64,000 bases of DNA from JAJDAH01 sp964487605 (GTDB taxonomy: Bacteria > Myxococcota_A > Polyangia > Polyangiales > Polyangiaceae). Numbering within the stretch: position 1 is the stretch's first letter; every line of letters begins with the position of its first letter. This document shows, piece by piece, positions 41,946-50,434 of the stretch. The stretch covers positions 1-64,000 of the forward strand of contig CAZARU010000021.1 in assembly GCA_964487605.1 (NCBI GenBank). The letters are read 5' to 3'. A program made the translations under genes and the position numbers. The notes under the pieces were generated by a model, which was not told the DNA's origin, searched no databases, and was given only the letters and a program-made list of their open reading frames with translations.

Positions 41946-42926
41946 ATGACCAGCGCGCATCCGCTCCGTGGCGTCTTCCCCGTGGTGCCCACGCCGTTCG
42001 ACGACGGGGGCGACCTGGACCCCGGGAGTCTCGAGGCGGTCGTCGATCGTCTGATCGGGGCGGGCATCGAGTCGCTGCTCCTGCTCGGGACGGGCGGCGA
42101 GGTGGGGTTCTTGACCCGCGAGGAGCGGTCGTCGGTCGTGCGCACGGCGGCAAAGCGCAGCGACGGCAGGGCGCTGATCGCGGCGGGCATCGTCACGTTC
42201 GGTACGCGGCGCGCCGTCGAGGAGGCACGCCGGCTGACGGGAGAAGGCGCGAGCGCGCTCCTCGTGGCTCTGCCTCAGTACTTTCGTACTCCGCTCTCGT
42301 CGGTCGTACGCCACTACGCAGCGATCTGCGACGCCGTCAGCGTCCCGGTGCTGTACTACCACTACCCGCTCGTCTTCGGGCTTCGCCTCGGACCGAAGGC
42401 GATGGCGTCGCTCTTCGAGAGGGTGCCTCTCGCCGGGACCAAGGAGAGTGGTCTGTCGACGCCGGAGCTCGCGGCCCGCGTGAAGCACACCCAGCGCCCG
42501 ATCTCGGTCTTCACCGGACAGAGCTTCAACCTGGTCGATGCGATGGCGGCAGGTGGCGCGGGATGCATCTGCCCCGTACCCGTGCTGGCTCCGCGCAGGG
42601 TCCTGAACATCGTTCGCGCGTGCGAGGCTGCCGACACGACTCGAGCGCGCGAACTCTCCCGCGAGGTCTGGGACCTGCTGCCGATCATCTCGGGCGCCAA
42701 GCTCCCGAGACGCGTGGCGCAGGCTGGCCTCGGCGTGGCGCTCCGAACCGGTGTGCGCGTGCCCCAGAATCCGGCGGCGGCCCACGCCGGCGTGAAGGCC
42801 GCCCTCGCCGCGCTGGGCGTGATCCGCAGCGCGCGTACCCGCGAACCGCAACCCCCGCTCTCGGGCGAGCAGGTCGGCGTAATCGCCGACCTCGCGCGAC
42901 GGATCGTCGAGAAGGACGAAGAGTGA
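41946..42926 (+). CDS. DapA-family (dihydrodipicolinate synthase/aldolase) protein
   Basis: A 326-aa TIM-barrel aldolase. It shows FPVVPTPFDDGGDLD, the substrate motif LLLGTGGEVGFLTREER (typical GTTGE replaced by GTGGE), the catalytic Tyr140 in YYHYP and the Schiff-base Lys166 in AGTKESG. The family includes dihydrodipicolinate synthase, N-acetylneuraminate lyase and keto-deoxy-sugar aldolases; the GTGGE variant makes the true lysine-pathway enzyme less certain. No other lysine gene lies nearby. The start is ATG 41946. Confidence 0.82.
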   Translation: MTSAHPLRGVFPVVPTPFDDGGDLDPGSLEAVVDRLIGAGIESLLLLGTGGEVGFLTREERSSVVRTAAKRSDGRALIAAGIVTFGTRRAVEEARRLTGEGASALLVALPQYFRTPLSSVVRHYAAICDAVSVPVLYYHYPLVFGLRLGPKAMASLFERVPLAGTKESGLSTPELAARVKHTQRPISVFTGQSFNLVDAMAAGGAGCICPVPVLAPRRVLNIVRACEAADTTRARELSREVWDLLPIISGAKLPRRVAQAGLGVALRTGVRVPQNPAAAHAGVKAALAALGVIRSARTREPQPPLSGEQVGVIADLARRIVEKDEE

Positions 42927-43022
42927 CCTCGAGCGACACCGCGCCGGCCGGGGTCGCCCCATGGCAGAATTCGTGGGATACCTGTCATTGCTGCCGCACG
43001 CGGTTTCCTCCACTCTCCCGTC

Positions 43023-44006
43023 GTGCGCAGGGCATCGAGCAAGCTGATCGTCGTCGCGGGGTTCGCCGGACTGCAGCCTCTCGATGCCGTCGGGCCCCTC
43101 GAGGTGTTCGCGACCGCGGGTCGCCTCGCGGTGTCCCACCGCGGTGGGGCGGCGCCCTACCGACTGCGACTCCTCGGCGCGAAGCGCGGTCCGCTTCCCA
43201 CGGCATCGGGCTACGCGCTTCACGCTTCGTCGAGCTGGCGCAGCGAGCGAGGGCCCCTCGACACACTCATCCTCCCCGGCGGTGCAGGAGTTCACGAGGC
43301 GCTCCGTGACGAGGCCTACATCGCGTGGATCCGCCGCACGGCGAGGCACGCGCGTCGCGTGGCCGCCGTGTGCACGGGGGCGTTCCTGCTCGCAGAGGCC
43401 GGGTTGCTCGCCGACAAGCGCGCGACGACGCACTGGGCGAGCTGCGAGCGGCTGGCACAGGCGTACCCGCGAGTGCGCGTGGAGCGCGATCCCATCTTCG
43501 TGTCCGATGGGCGCATCCACACGTCCGCCGGGGTGACCGCCGGCATCGATCTGAGCCTGGCGCTCGTGGAGGCGGATCTCGGCCACGAGATCGCCCTCGA
43601 GACGGCGCGGTGGCTCGTCGTCTTCCTCAAGCGACCCGGGGGCCAGGCGCAGTTCAGCGCCCTGCTGTCCGCACAGACCGACGAGACCGACGCGCTCGAG
43701 CGGGTTCGCACGCACATCGCCGAGAACCCCTCCGGGCCACTCGACGTTCCCGCGCTGGCGCGCCACGCCGCGATGAGCCCACGAAACTTCGCACGCCGCT
43801 TCGTGCGCGCCGTCGGCGAAACACCGGCCCGCTACGTCGAGCGCGTGCGGGTCGAGACCGCGCGAAGACGCCTCGAGTCCACGGACTGGGGCCTGGAGGA
43901 GATCGCACTCCGCTCGGGTTTCGGCACGACCGAGACCATGCGCCGCGCGTTCTTCAGGGCCCTCGGCGTGGCGCCCTCTGCCTACCGCTCGCGCTTCGCG
44001 AGCTGA
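43023..44006 (+). CDS. GATase1-like AraC-family transcriptional regulator
   Basis: A 327-aa regulator of the GlxA type. Residues 7-185 are a DJ-1/PfpI (class I GATase-like) domain with VCTGAFLLAEAGLL, where the Cys sits in the nucleophile elbow. Residues about 220-327 are a double helix-turn-helix AraC domain (VPALARHAAMSPRNFARRF and EIALRSGFGTTETMRRAF). Such regulators often sense small amines or carbonyls. The start is GTG 43023. The next gene encodes a lone DJ-1 domain resembling its N-terminal half, suggesting a duplicated sensor unit or a target enzyme. Confidence 0.87.
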   Translation: MRRASSKLIVVAGFAGLQPLDAVGPLEVFATAGRLAVSHRGGAAPYRLRLLGAKRGPLPTASGYALHASSSWRSERGPLDTLILPGGAGVHEALRDEAYIAWIRRTARHARRVAAVCTGAFLLAEAGLLADKRATTHWASCERLAQAYPRVRVERDPIFVSDGRIHTSAGVTAGIDLSLALVEADLGHEIALETARWLVVFLKRPGGQAQFSALLSAQTDETDALERVRTHIAENPSGPLDVPALARHAAMSPRNFARRFVRAVGETPARYVERVRVETARRRLESTDWGLEEIALRSGFGTTETMRRAFFRALGVAPSAYRSRFAS

Positions 44007-44027
44007 CGATCCGACGAGGTGATGTTC

Positions 44028-44618
44028 GTGTCCAGAATCGGTGTGCTCGTTTTCGACGGGATGGAGGAGCTGGACGTGGCCGGACCGTGGGAGGTGCTCG
44101 CCCTCGCGGCGCGCCTCGATGCTTCGGCTGCGGGCGTGGTGTCGATTGCCCACGAGGCGCGCACCGTGCGCGCGTTCCACGGCCTGTCCGTCGTGCCGGA
44201 CCACGACTTCGCCAGCGCCCCCGACCTCGACGTCCTCGTCGTGCCGGGTGGCCTCGGGACCCGTCCCCTCATGCAGCATGGCGACACGCTGAACTGGATC
44301 AGCCGCGCCGCGCGAGACGCACGGTGGGTCGTGAGCGTGTGCACCGGGGCCCTCGTACTGGCGAGCGCGGGCCTGCTGGACGGCAAGCGAGCCACGACGC
44401 ACTGGGCGGCACTGGACGAACTCCGGCGCTTCCCGGCCGTCACGGTCGTGGACGACGCGCGATGGGTCCGCGATGGGGCCGTCGTCACGTCGGCCGGCGT
44501 GTCGGCAGGGATCGACATGGCGCTATGGCTCGTGGGTGAAACCCGGGGCGCCGAGGCGGCACGCCAGGTCACCAGGCTCATGCAGTACGAGCCCGAGCCC
44601 CCGTACCCGTCCACGTGA
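44028..44618 (+). CDS. DJ-1/PfpI family protein
   Basis: A 196-aa single-domain protein. The fold markers are IGVLVFDGMEELDVAGPWEVL, VLVVPGGLG, and the nucleophile elbow VCTGALVLASAGLLDG, with the reactive Cys. TTHWAALDEL follows as in the neighbouring AraC regulator. Members include isonitrile hydratases, glyoxalases and chaperones. GTG 44028 has a GAGG site 9 nt upstream and gives a start like relatives; ATG 44022 lies too close to that site. It follows the AraC regulator by 21 bp and is probably in its operon. Confidence 0.83.
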   Translation: MSRIGVLVFDGMEELDVAGPWEVLALAARLDASAAGVVSIAHEARTVRAFHGLSVVPDHDFASAPDLDVLVVPGGLGTRPLMQHGDTLNWISRAARDARWVVSVCTGALVLASAGLLDGKRATTHWAALDELRRFPAVTVVDDARWVRDGAVVTSAGVSAGIDMALWLVGETRGAEAARQVTRLMQYEPEPPYPST

Positions 44619-44668
44619 GGCCCCAGCGCGGCGACGAGCGCGCCAGGACCGGTCCGAACGGGCGCCGC

Positions 44669-45166
44669 TCACGCCGGACTATCGACGTACTCCTGCAGCA
44701 GCTTCTCGAGGGACGCATAGCGCTGCTTCACTTCGTTCGCGATGAACCGCTCGATGATCCCGCCGACGCCGAACACCGACACACTGACCTCGCCATCGAA
44801 CTGAACGCGAACCGAGTCGTCGGTCAGGATGTAACGAACGTCTCCGCCCACCTTCACCTTGTCCGTCGCCTCCGTCTCGATGTCGAGGCGAGCGGTTCGA
44901 GTCTTCGGGTCGTAGACGGTGATCTCGTGGTAGACGATCTCGCTGTCGCCGACGAGCTTCCGAACCGGCCCGGGGAGGTTCACGTCGGGAACGACGCGGA
45001 GGCGCCGTTTCTCTTGCCCGCTGGGCAGCGTCTCGAACGAGACGATCGTCCGGTCGCGAACGCGCGTCTCGGCGCGGACGTAGTCGTTGAACTCCTGCGA
45101 GTTGTAGACGCTCCGCCACCGATCGAAGGACACCCTGCGCGTCAGCATGTCGATGGAGAACTTCAC
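44669..45166 (-). CDS. DUF2505-like START/SRPBCC-fold protein
   Basis: A 165-aa cytoplasmic protein with the long alternating beta pattern of SRPBCC folds: VKFSIDMLTRRVSFDRW, then SFETLPSGQEKRRLRVVPDVNLPG, VYHEITVYDPKTRTARLDIET and a long C-terminal helix (EVKQRYASLEKLLQEYV). It best matches DUF2505 proteins. The ligand is unknown, probably a lipid or other hydrophobic molecule. GTG 45166 is where homology begins; a TTG at 45208 overlapping the stop of the rlpA-like gene would add 14 residues and make the pair translationally coupled. Confidence 0.68.
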   Translation of the reverse strand: MKFSIDMLTRRVSFDRWRSVYNSQEFNDYVRAETRVRDRTIVSFETLPSGQEKRRLRVVPDVNLPGPVRKLVGDSEIVYHEITVYDPKTRTARLDIETEATDKVKVGGDVRYILTDDSVRVQFDGEVSVSVFGVGGIIERFIANEVKQRYASLEKLLQEYVDSPA

Positions 45167-45204
45167 GGCACGGACGATACGGGAGGCCGCACCGGTGGGG
45201 AAGA

Positions 45205-45834
45205 TCAACCGGCGGGCGGCACGAACAATGTCTCCACGACGACGGGCACGACCCCGGCGCGGCGCATCCCGAGGAGGTCCGCGGCCGCCCCGGAGACGTC
45301 GATGATTCGTTTCGCGTCACCGAACGGTCCCCGGTCGATCACCCGCACGAAGACGTCTCGACCGTCCGGACGGACGACGCGGACGACCGCCCCGAACGGA
45401 AGGGTTCGGTGGGCGGCGACGAACGCACGCGGATCGTAGGGTTCGCCGCTCGCCGTGGGGCGCCCGGCGAGCCCATCGGAGTAGTACGTCGCCAGGCCAC
45501 GGTCCGTACGGAGCGGGGCACGTCCCTGATGGGCCCGCCGCAGGGCCTCGTCCGCGGGGTCCGTCCCGCCTTCGGCCGTCGAGGGGACCGTCGCGTCGAA
45601 CGAAGGCGAGGCTGGGGAACGCGCCCCGGTCGTGATCGCGTCCGAACCATGCGCTTCGGGCTCCAGCGAGCGCCCCTGGCGGCGCGCGGAAGCGCCGGAG
45701 TCGCGGTCGGGCGCGAAGGCAGGCGGCGCTCGCGCATCGTGGTCTCGCGCGCACGCGAACGGAACCGACGCGATGGCACCGACCACGGCGAGCGCAGTCG
45801 CCCGAACGAAGGCTCGGCGCGCTGCAAGCGTCAT
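45205..45834 (-). CDS. RlpA-like septal/rare lipoprotein
   Basis: A 209-aa exported protein. The signal ends VPFAC (Cys28). A low-complexity linker rich in Ala, Arg and Asp leads to a double-psi beta-barrel domain (residues about 115-209) with GLATYYSDGLAGRPTASGE, a LPFGAVVRVV strand, VRVIDRGPFGDAKRIIDVS and the closing AADLLGM helix. RlpA proteins are lytic transglycosylases that cut stemless glycans at the septum. The SPOR domain found in many RlpA proteins is absent. ATG 45834 gives the signal peptide and has GGGAG upstream. It is divergent from a TetR regulator gene. Confidence 0.82.
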   Translation of the reverse strand: MTLAARRAFVRATALAVVGAIASVPFACARDHDARAPPAFAPDRDSGASARRQGRSLEPEAHGSDAITTGARSPASPSFDATVPSTAEGGTDPADEALRRAHQGRAPLRTDRGLATYYSDGLAGRPTASGEPYDPRAFVAAHRTLPFGAVVRVVRPDGRDVFVRVIDRGPFGDAKRIIDVSGAAADLLGMRRAGVVPVVVETLFVPPAG

Positions 45835-45962
45835 CGTGATGCCGCTCCCGCCGCTGATCGGCGAGCTGTGGCGAGCGCCGCCGCGAACGTGGGATAACGC
45901 ACCGGATGGCACGCCGCGGACCGCGGAAGAAGCACGCCGCGCCGCGCGAGGGGGCGCGCTCG

Positions 45963-46577
45963 ATGGCCGGAAACGACGCCGTGCGCGCGGCCGCCGATAC
46001 GAGCCACGCGCCGCAGCGCCGCGCGCTGCTCGACGCGGCCAGGAAGCTGCTCGACGACGAGGGCCGGCGCGCCGTGACCGTGAGGCGACTGGCCTCCGCC
46101 GTCGGAACCAGCACCATGGCGGTCTACACCGCCTTCGGGAGCAAGGAGGCGCTGCTCGAACAGCTCGACGCCGAGGGTTTCGAGTGGATAGGACGCGCCC
46201 TGGAGGAGGTCGAGCCGCATCCCGACCCGCTCACGCGGCTCGCGCGACTCCTGGTTGCCTACCGTGAAGCCGCGCTGACCCGCCCCGCCTGGTACTCGCT
46301 CGCGGTCGCCGGTGATGGCGGCCCCTCGGAAGGCAGCACGGCGTCCGTGGTCCGTTCGTCGCGAGCGCGACGAGTGCTCGCCACCTGCGTGAGAGCGTGC
46401 GTGGAGTCCGGGAGACTGCCCACGCACGACGTCGACCGCGCCACGGACGCCGTCCTCGCGACGGTCCATGGGCACGTGAGCCTGGAGCTCGCAGGGTACT
46501 TCGACGCGCAGGGGCCGGCGGAGGAGCAGTTCGTCGAGACGCTCCGCATCGTGGTCGACGGGCTCACGGCGCGTTGA
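45963..46577 (+). CDS. TetR-family transcriptional regulator
   Basis: A 204-aa repressor-type protein. The N-terminal helix-turn-helix (ALLDAARKLLDDEGRRAVTVRRLASAVGTSTMAVYTAFGSKEAL) is a standard TetR DNA-binding domain; the rest is an all-helical ligand and dimer domain of the WHG type. ATG 45963 is preceded by GAGGGGG at 8 nt. ATG 45906 is also in frame and follows GATAAC at leaderless spacing, so a form 19 residues longer is possible. It is divergent from rlpA and convergent with a small membrane protein gene. Confidence 0.82.
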   Translation: MAGNDAVRAAADTSHAPQRRALLDAARKLLDDEGRRAVTVRRLASAVGTSTMAVYTAFGSKEALLEQLDAEGFEWIGRALEEVEPHPDPLTRLARLLVAYREAALTRPAWYSLAVAGDGGPSEGSTASVVRSSRARRVLATCVRACVESGRLPTHDVDRATDAVLATVHGHVSLELAGYFDAQGPAEEQFVETLRIVVDGLTAR

Positions 46578-46600
46578 GCAGCGCCGACCACGACGACACG

Positions 46601-46993
46601 TCAACGAGGCCAGCCTGCCCAGATCCCCCACGCCATCTGACCCAGCCACAGCGGATGAAGCGCGAGAATTCCTCTCCCCCATTTCGCGCCTCGACCTCCG
46701 ACGATCACGACCACGTACATCACCGCGTAGACACCGACGGCAGCGAACGTCACCTCGCGCTGCGCCTGCAGGTCCCACCTCGTCGCGGCCACCATGACGA
46801 GGCCCAGGAAGCCATTCGTCGACGCGGCCCACCAGAGCCACATGCGACCCCAAGCCCCGTGCTCGTAGGGCACCGCCGAAATCTCGGTCGCCTTGCCGAG
46901 CATGAACCTGGCGATCCGCTCGGAGTGCATCGCCGCGAGCACGAGCGCCCCCAGCACGTTGTAGAGACCGATCCAGTAGAGAAAGCTCTTCAC
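46601..46993 (-). CDS. Small four-helix membrane protein
   Basis: A 130-aa protein with four hydrophobic segments at about residues 3-22, 51-70, 80-100 and 108-127, and little else. A conserved-looking YEHGAWGRMWLWWAASTNGF block precedes the second helix. I recognise no family with certainty; it resembles small uncharacterised BphX-like membrane proteins. GTG 46993 has GAAGGTG upstream. Its position tail to tail with a TetR gene does not indicate function. Confidence 0.65.
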   Translation of the reverse strand: MKSFLYWIGLYNVLGALVLAAMHSERIARFMLGKATEISAVPYEHGAWGRMWLWWAASTNGFLGLVMVAATRWDLQAQREVTFAAVGVYAVMYVVVIVGGRGAKWGRGILALHPLWLGQMAWGIWAGWPR

Positions 46994-47100
46994 CGGGCAC
47001 CTTCGGTCGAGAGGCTATCCCATCGATTCGGGTGAAGTAACGCGCGCGCGAAGCGCGCGACCCGGCCGCACGCACGCGCCACCGCGGTGCTCGAATGGGG

Positions 47101-47106
47101 TACCCT
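47101..47106 (+). promoter_or_regulatory. Candidate -10 hexamer TACCCT
   Basis: TACCCT followed by CGA lies 6 nt upstream of GTG 47113. An ATG at 47095 is in frame but lies upstream of this hexamer, so the hexamer supports GTG 47113 as the real start. Confidence 0.42.
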
Positions 47107-47112
47107 CGAACC

Positions 47113-48915
47113 GTGGCCAATCCCCTCGTCTCCGATCGCAACGTGGAGTTCGTCCTGTACGAGGTTCACCGAGCCGACTCGCTCTGCGCCCTGCCGTTCT
47201 TCGCCGACCACTCGCGCGAGACGTTCGACCTCTTCATCGGCTCGGCGCGAAAGCTCGCCCGGGAGGTTCTCTACCCGACGTACCGCCCCATGGACCAGTC
47301 GCCGCCGGTCCTCTCGGACGGGGCGCTGAGGCTCCACCCGCTCATGCACGAGGTCCTGCCGCGAATGGTCGCCCTCGGCGGCCTGGCGGCCACGCGCCCT
47401 TCGGAGGTCGGAGGGCAGCAGCTCCCCCTCACGGTGGGCGCAATGGCCAGCATCTACCTGATGGCCGCGAACCTCTCGGCGTACGGGCTCCTGATGCTGA
47501 CGGCGGGGGCGGCACGACTCATCGAGAGCTTCGGTAGCGACGAGCTGAAGGCGCTGTTCATGCCGCGCATGTACGCGGGCGAATGGCTCGGAACCATGGC
47601 GCTGACCGAACCGCAAGCCGGCAGCAGCCTGAGCGACGTGAAGACCCTCGCGTCCCCCACGGGGCAGGGTCACTACCTGCTCCGCGGGTCGAAGGTGTTC
47701 ATCTCCGGTGGCGATCAGGACGTGACGGAGAACATCGTGCACCTGACCCTCGCCCGCATCGAGGGTGCGCCGCCGGGGATCAAGGGCGTGAGCCTCTTCG
47801 CCGTGCCCAAGAAGCGACCGGAGGGCCGCACACTCGTGGACAACGACTGCAGCACGGCGGGCGCCTTCCACAAGATGGGCTGGCGCGGAATCCCCAGCAT
47901 CGCGCTCAACTTCGGGGAGCAGGGCGACTGTCGGGGCTGGCTCGTCGGAGAGCCCCACCGCGGCATCCGGTACATGTTCCAGATGATGAACGAGGCGCGA
48001 GTGATGATCGGCCTGCACGGCGTCGCGACCGCCTCGGTCGCGTACCACGAGGCGCTGGAATACGCGCTCGGCCGACCCCAGGGCCGACCGCTCACGGCGA
48101 AGGACCCGGCCGAGCCGCAGGTGCCCATCGTGGAGCACGCGGACGTGCGTCGCATGCTGCTGCGGCAGAAGGCCATCGTGGAGGGCGGCCTTTCGCTGCT
48201 GGTCGCCACCGCGCGGTTCTACGACCTGTCGGAGCACGCCGAGACGGAAGCGGAGAGAAGGCGCGCGTGGCTCCTGCTCGAGCTCCTGACGCCCATCGCC
48301 AAGACGTTCCCCGCAGAGAAGGGGTTCGAGGCCAACGCGCTCGCGGTGCAGGTACTCGGGGGCTACGGCTACACGAGCGAGTACCTGCCGGAGGCGTGGC
48401 TCCGCGATCAGAAGCTCAACACGATTCACGAAGGCACGACCGGCATCCAGAGCCTGGATCTGCTCGGTCGCAAGGTCGTCCAGGAGGGCGGCCAGGCCAT
48501 GCTGGCCCTCCGCGACGAGATCACGGACACGCTCGACCGAGCGCGCGCCGCGGGCGTCCCCGACGAGTGGTGCAGTCGCCTGGATGGAGCGGTGGCCGCC
48601 CTCGGCGCCGTCACGATGCACCTGGCGGAACTCGGCGGACGCGGGGAAATCGACGCGATGCTCCTGCACAGCGCGGACTTCCTCGACCTGCTGTCGACCA
48701 TCGTCGTGGGCTGGCAGTGGCTCGCCCAGGCCGGAGCGGCGAAGGTGGGCCTCGCGCGCCCCGACGTGACGGACGCCGATCGCCGTTTCTACGAGGGCAA
48801 GCTCCGCGCCGCGCAATACTTCGTGTCCACCGAGGTCGCGCGCGTCGGATACCTCGCCGCCTTGTGCCGGAGCGGAGAGGACAGCTATGCGCGTGTGCGA
48901 CCCGACGAGCTGTGA
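47113..48915 (+). CDS. Acyl-CoA dehydrogenase (600-aa class)
   Basis: A 600-aa FAD enzyme that introduces the alpha-beta double bond into acyl-CoA in fatty acid breakdown. It shows MALTEPQAGSSLSDVKTLA (flavin/substrate loop), FISGGDQD, FHKMGWRGIPS, NEARVMIGLHGVA, and the catalytic Glu in NTIHEGTTGIQSLDLLGRK. The length and C-terminal extension fit the long-chain FadE-like 600-residue class rather than the usual 380-aa form. The start is GTG 47113. No electron-transfer flavoprotein gene is adjacent. It converges with the yciO-like gene (32-bp gap). Confidence 0.9.
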   Translation: MANPLVSDRNVEFVLYEVHRADSLCALPFFADHSRETFDLFIGSARKLAREVLYPTYRPMDQSPPVLSDGALRLHPLMHEVLPRMVALGGLAATRPSEVGGQQLPLTVGAMASIYLMAANLSAYGLLMLTAGAARLIESFGSDELKALFMPRMYAGEWLGTMALTEPQAGSSLSDVKTLASPTGQGHYLLRGSKVFISGGDQDVTENIVHLTLARIEGAPPGIKGVSLFAVPKKRPEGRTLVDNDCSTAGAFHKMGWRGIPSIALNFGEQGDCRGWLVGEPHRGIRYMFQMMNEARVMIGLHGVATASVAYHEALEYALGRPQGRPLTAKDPAEPQVPIVEHADVRRMLLRQKAIVEGGLSLLVATARFYDLSEHAETEAERRRAWLLLELLTPIAKTFPAEKGFEANALAVQVLGGYGYTSEYLPEAWLRDQKLNTIHEGTTGIQSLDLLGRKVVQEGGQAMLALRDEITDTLDRARAAGVPDEWCSRLDGAVAALGAVTMHLAELGGRGEIDAMLLHSADFLDLLSTIVVGWQWLAQAGAAKVGLARPDVTDADRRFYEGKLRAAQYFVSTEVARVGYLAALCRSGEDSYARVRPDEL

Positions 48916-48947
48916 CGCGACGCTCGGCCCTCGTGGATGTCCCGGCC

Positions 48948-49559
48948 TCAGTCCTGCTCGAAGCTCGACACGTCCCCGGCGCCCACCCGCACGACGACCG
49001 GTACGTCTCCGGTCAGATCGACCACCGACGTCGGCTCCAGGCCGCCTGGTCCGCCATCCAGGACGAGAGACACGCCCTTGAACGCGAGGTCGATCTCGCG
49101 CGGATCGGGGTTCGGCTCCTCGCCGTGAGGCGCCGCGGTCGTCGAGATGATCGGCCGGCCGAGCTCCCGCGCGATGGCGAGGGGCACTTCGTGGGCGGGG
49201 ACGCGAATTCCCACGGTCTTTCGCGGCATCTGGACGATCTTGGGGACCTCGCGCGTCGCGTCCAGGACGAAGACGTACGCTCCGGGGGTGAGGCGCCGCA
49301 GGATCCGGTACTGCGCGTCGTGGACCACGGCGTAGCGCGACACATCGGCCAGGTCGGGGCAGATGAACGCCAGGTGCTGCGTCCGGCTCATTCCCTTGAC
49401 CTGGTAGAGCCGATCGATGGCCCGCTTGTTGAAGAGGTCGCAGCCGAGCCCGTAGACCGTGTCGGTCGGATAGGCGATCACCTCCCCTGCCTCCAGGGCG
49501 TCGACGGCGCGCCGGATCTTCCGGGGCTCCGGGTGCTCGGGGTTGATCTCGAGCTGCAT
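48948..49559 (-). CDS. L-threonylcarbamoyladenylate synthase family protein (YciO/Sua5 type)
   Basis: A 203-aa protein of the YrdC/YciO/Sua5 family that makes threonylcarbamoyl-AMP for t6A37 of tRNA. It shows RRAVDALEAGEVIAYPTDTVYGLGCD, the KGMSRTQ nucleotide site, RLTPGAYVFVL and VGIRVPAHEVP. The size and sequence are closer to YciO than to the full-length Sua5, so whether it is the main t6A enzyme is uncertain. ATG 49559 begins at the expected homology. TrmO, which methylates t6A, is encoded 48 kb away in the same window. Confidence 0.82.
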   Translation of the reverse strand: MQLEINPEHPEPRKIRRAVDALEAGEVIAYPTDTVYGLGCDLFNKRAIDRLYQVKGMSRTQHLAFICPDLADVSRYAVVHDAQYRILRRLTPGAYVFVLDATREVPKIVQMPRKTVGIRVPAHEVPLAIARELGRPIISTTAAPHGEEPNPDPREIDLAFKGVSLVLDGGPGGLEPTSVVDLTGDVPVVVRVGAGDVSSFEQD

Positions 49560-49630
49560 GGGCGGCGCGACTTACTACGCGCGGCGTCCCGGGGCCAGCA
49601 CGGCGCCTCGCGGCGCGACGGGGACGCGCG

Positions 49631-50434
49631 TCAACAGTTCGGGCAGACGCACTCCACGAACCCGTCGGTCGCGCTGCCGCAGAAGCCGACGGTGCAGAGC
49701 TTGCCGGCGCAGGCGCACGAGAGCGCCTGGTCCCCGCACGGGTTCGTCACGCACGACGGACCGGGGCCGAAACCCCCGGGAACGACGCAGACCTCGGAGA
49801 CGCCGCAGGGCTGCGCACCCGGTTCGAATCCGCAGGGGCGCTTCGAGCTGCACGGTTCGCTCTCGACGTTCCAGGCCCCGTCACAGGTCGCCACCACCCG
49901 CTCGCCCCCAGGGCAGCGGTCGTAGACGCATCGGTCGCCGCTCACGTCGAAGCACGGATCGCACGGGGCGCCGTCCACCGGCGTCGCATCGGGACAGGTG
50001 GGCGCGATGCATCCCGGACAGGCCGCGGCGAGCCACACTCCACCCTCGCACCGGTAGCTGCACGGACAGCAGCCAGCCTCGGTACACGTCGCGCCCTCGG
50101 TCGTGCACTTGCCGCCCGAGACGCACCCGTTCGCTCCGCCGGCACCGCTGGCACCACCCGATGCGGATCCGCCCGCGCCGGTACCGGCGCTTCCGCCGAA
50201 GGCGGACGTACCGGCCGACCCCGCGGTTCCGCCCATCGAACCGCCCGCTCCGGAAGCACTCGTTCCGCCGGTGCCACCGACTCCCGCATCCGTGGAGCCG
50301 CCACCCGACTCGGAGTTGCCGCCGCAAGCCGCGAGGGCGACGGCGACCGCGAGAGCGAACCCGAAGGCCGCGACGGAGCCGGGCCGCGTGGTTCCGAGCG
50401 TTCTTCGATGATACGAGGAGCCGAGGTAGGTCAT
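49631..50434 (-). CDS. Cys-rich lipoprotein with Gly/Ser/Ala linker
   Basis: A 267-aa exported protein. A long n-region leads to a lipobox LAAC (Cys37). A Gly/Ser/Ala/Thr linker of about 70 residues follows. The C-terminal part (residues about 105-267) holds roughly 30 cysteines in small modules (CTEAGCCPCSYRC, CDPCFDVSGDRC, CACAGKLC) suited to many disulfides, with no enzyme motif. It resembles the small Cys-rich lipoprotein at 9.7 kb. ATG 50434 has a TACGAT hexamer 6 nt upstream. The start codon shares one base with the divergent hydrolase's TTG. Confidence 0.73.
   Translation of the reverse strand: MTYLGSSYHRRTLGTTRPGSVAAFGFALAVAVALAACGGNSESGGGSTDAGVGGTGGTSASGAGGSMGGTAGSAGTSAFGGSAGTGAGGSASGGASGAGGANGCVSGGKCTTEGATCTEAGCCPCSYRCEGGVWLAAACPGCIAPTCPDATPVDGAPCDPCFDVSGDRCVYDRCPGGERVVATCDGAWNVESEPCSSKRPCGFEPGAQPCGVSEVCVVPGGFGPGPSCVTNPCGDQALSCACAGKLCTVGFCGSATDGFVECVCPNC

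Noticed and set aside
41745..44402. The penicillin acylase frame stays open for a further 2.6 kb upstream on the minus strand, giving an apparent 1790-residue protein.
   Set aside because: That stretch is antisense to three well-supported genes (DapA family, AraC/GATase, DJ-1), is rich in Arg/His/Gly shadow sequence, and lies upstream of a clean lipoprotein signal at 41744.
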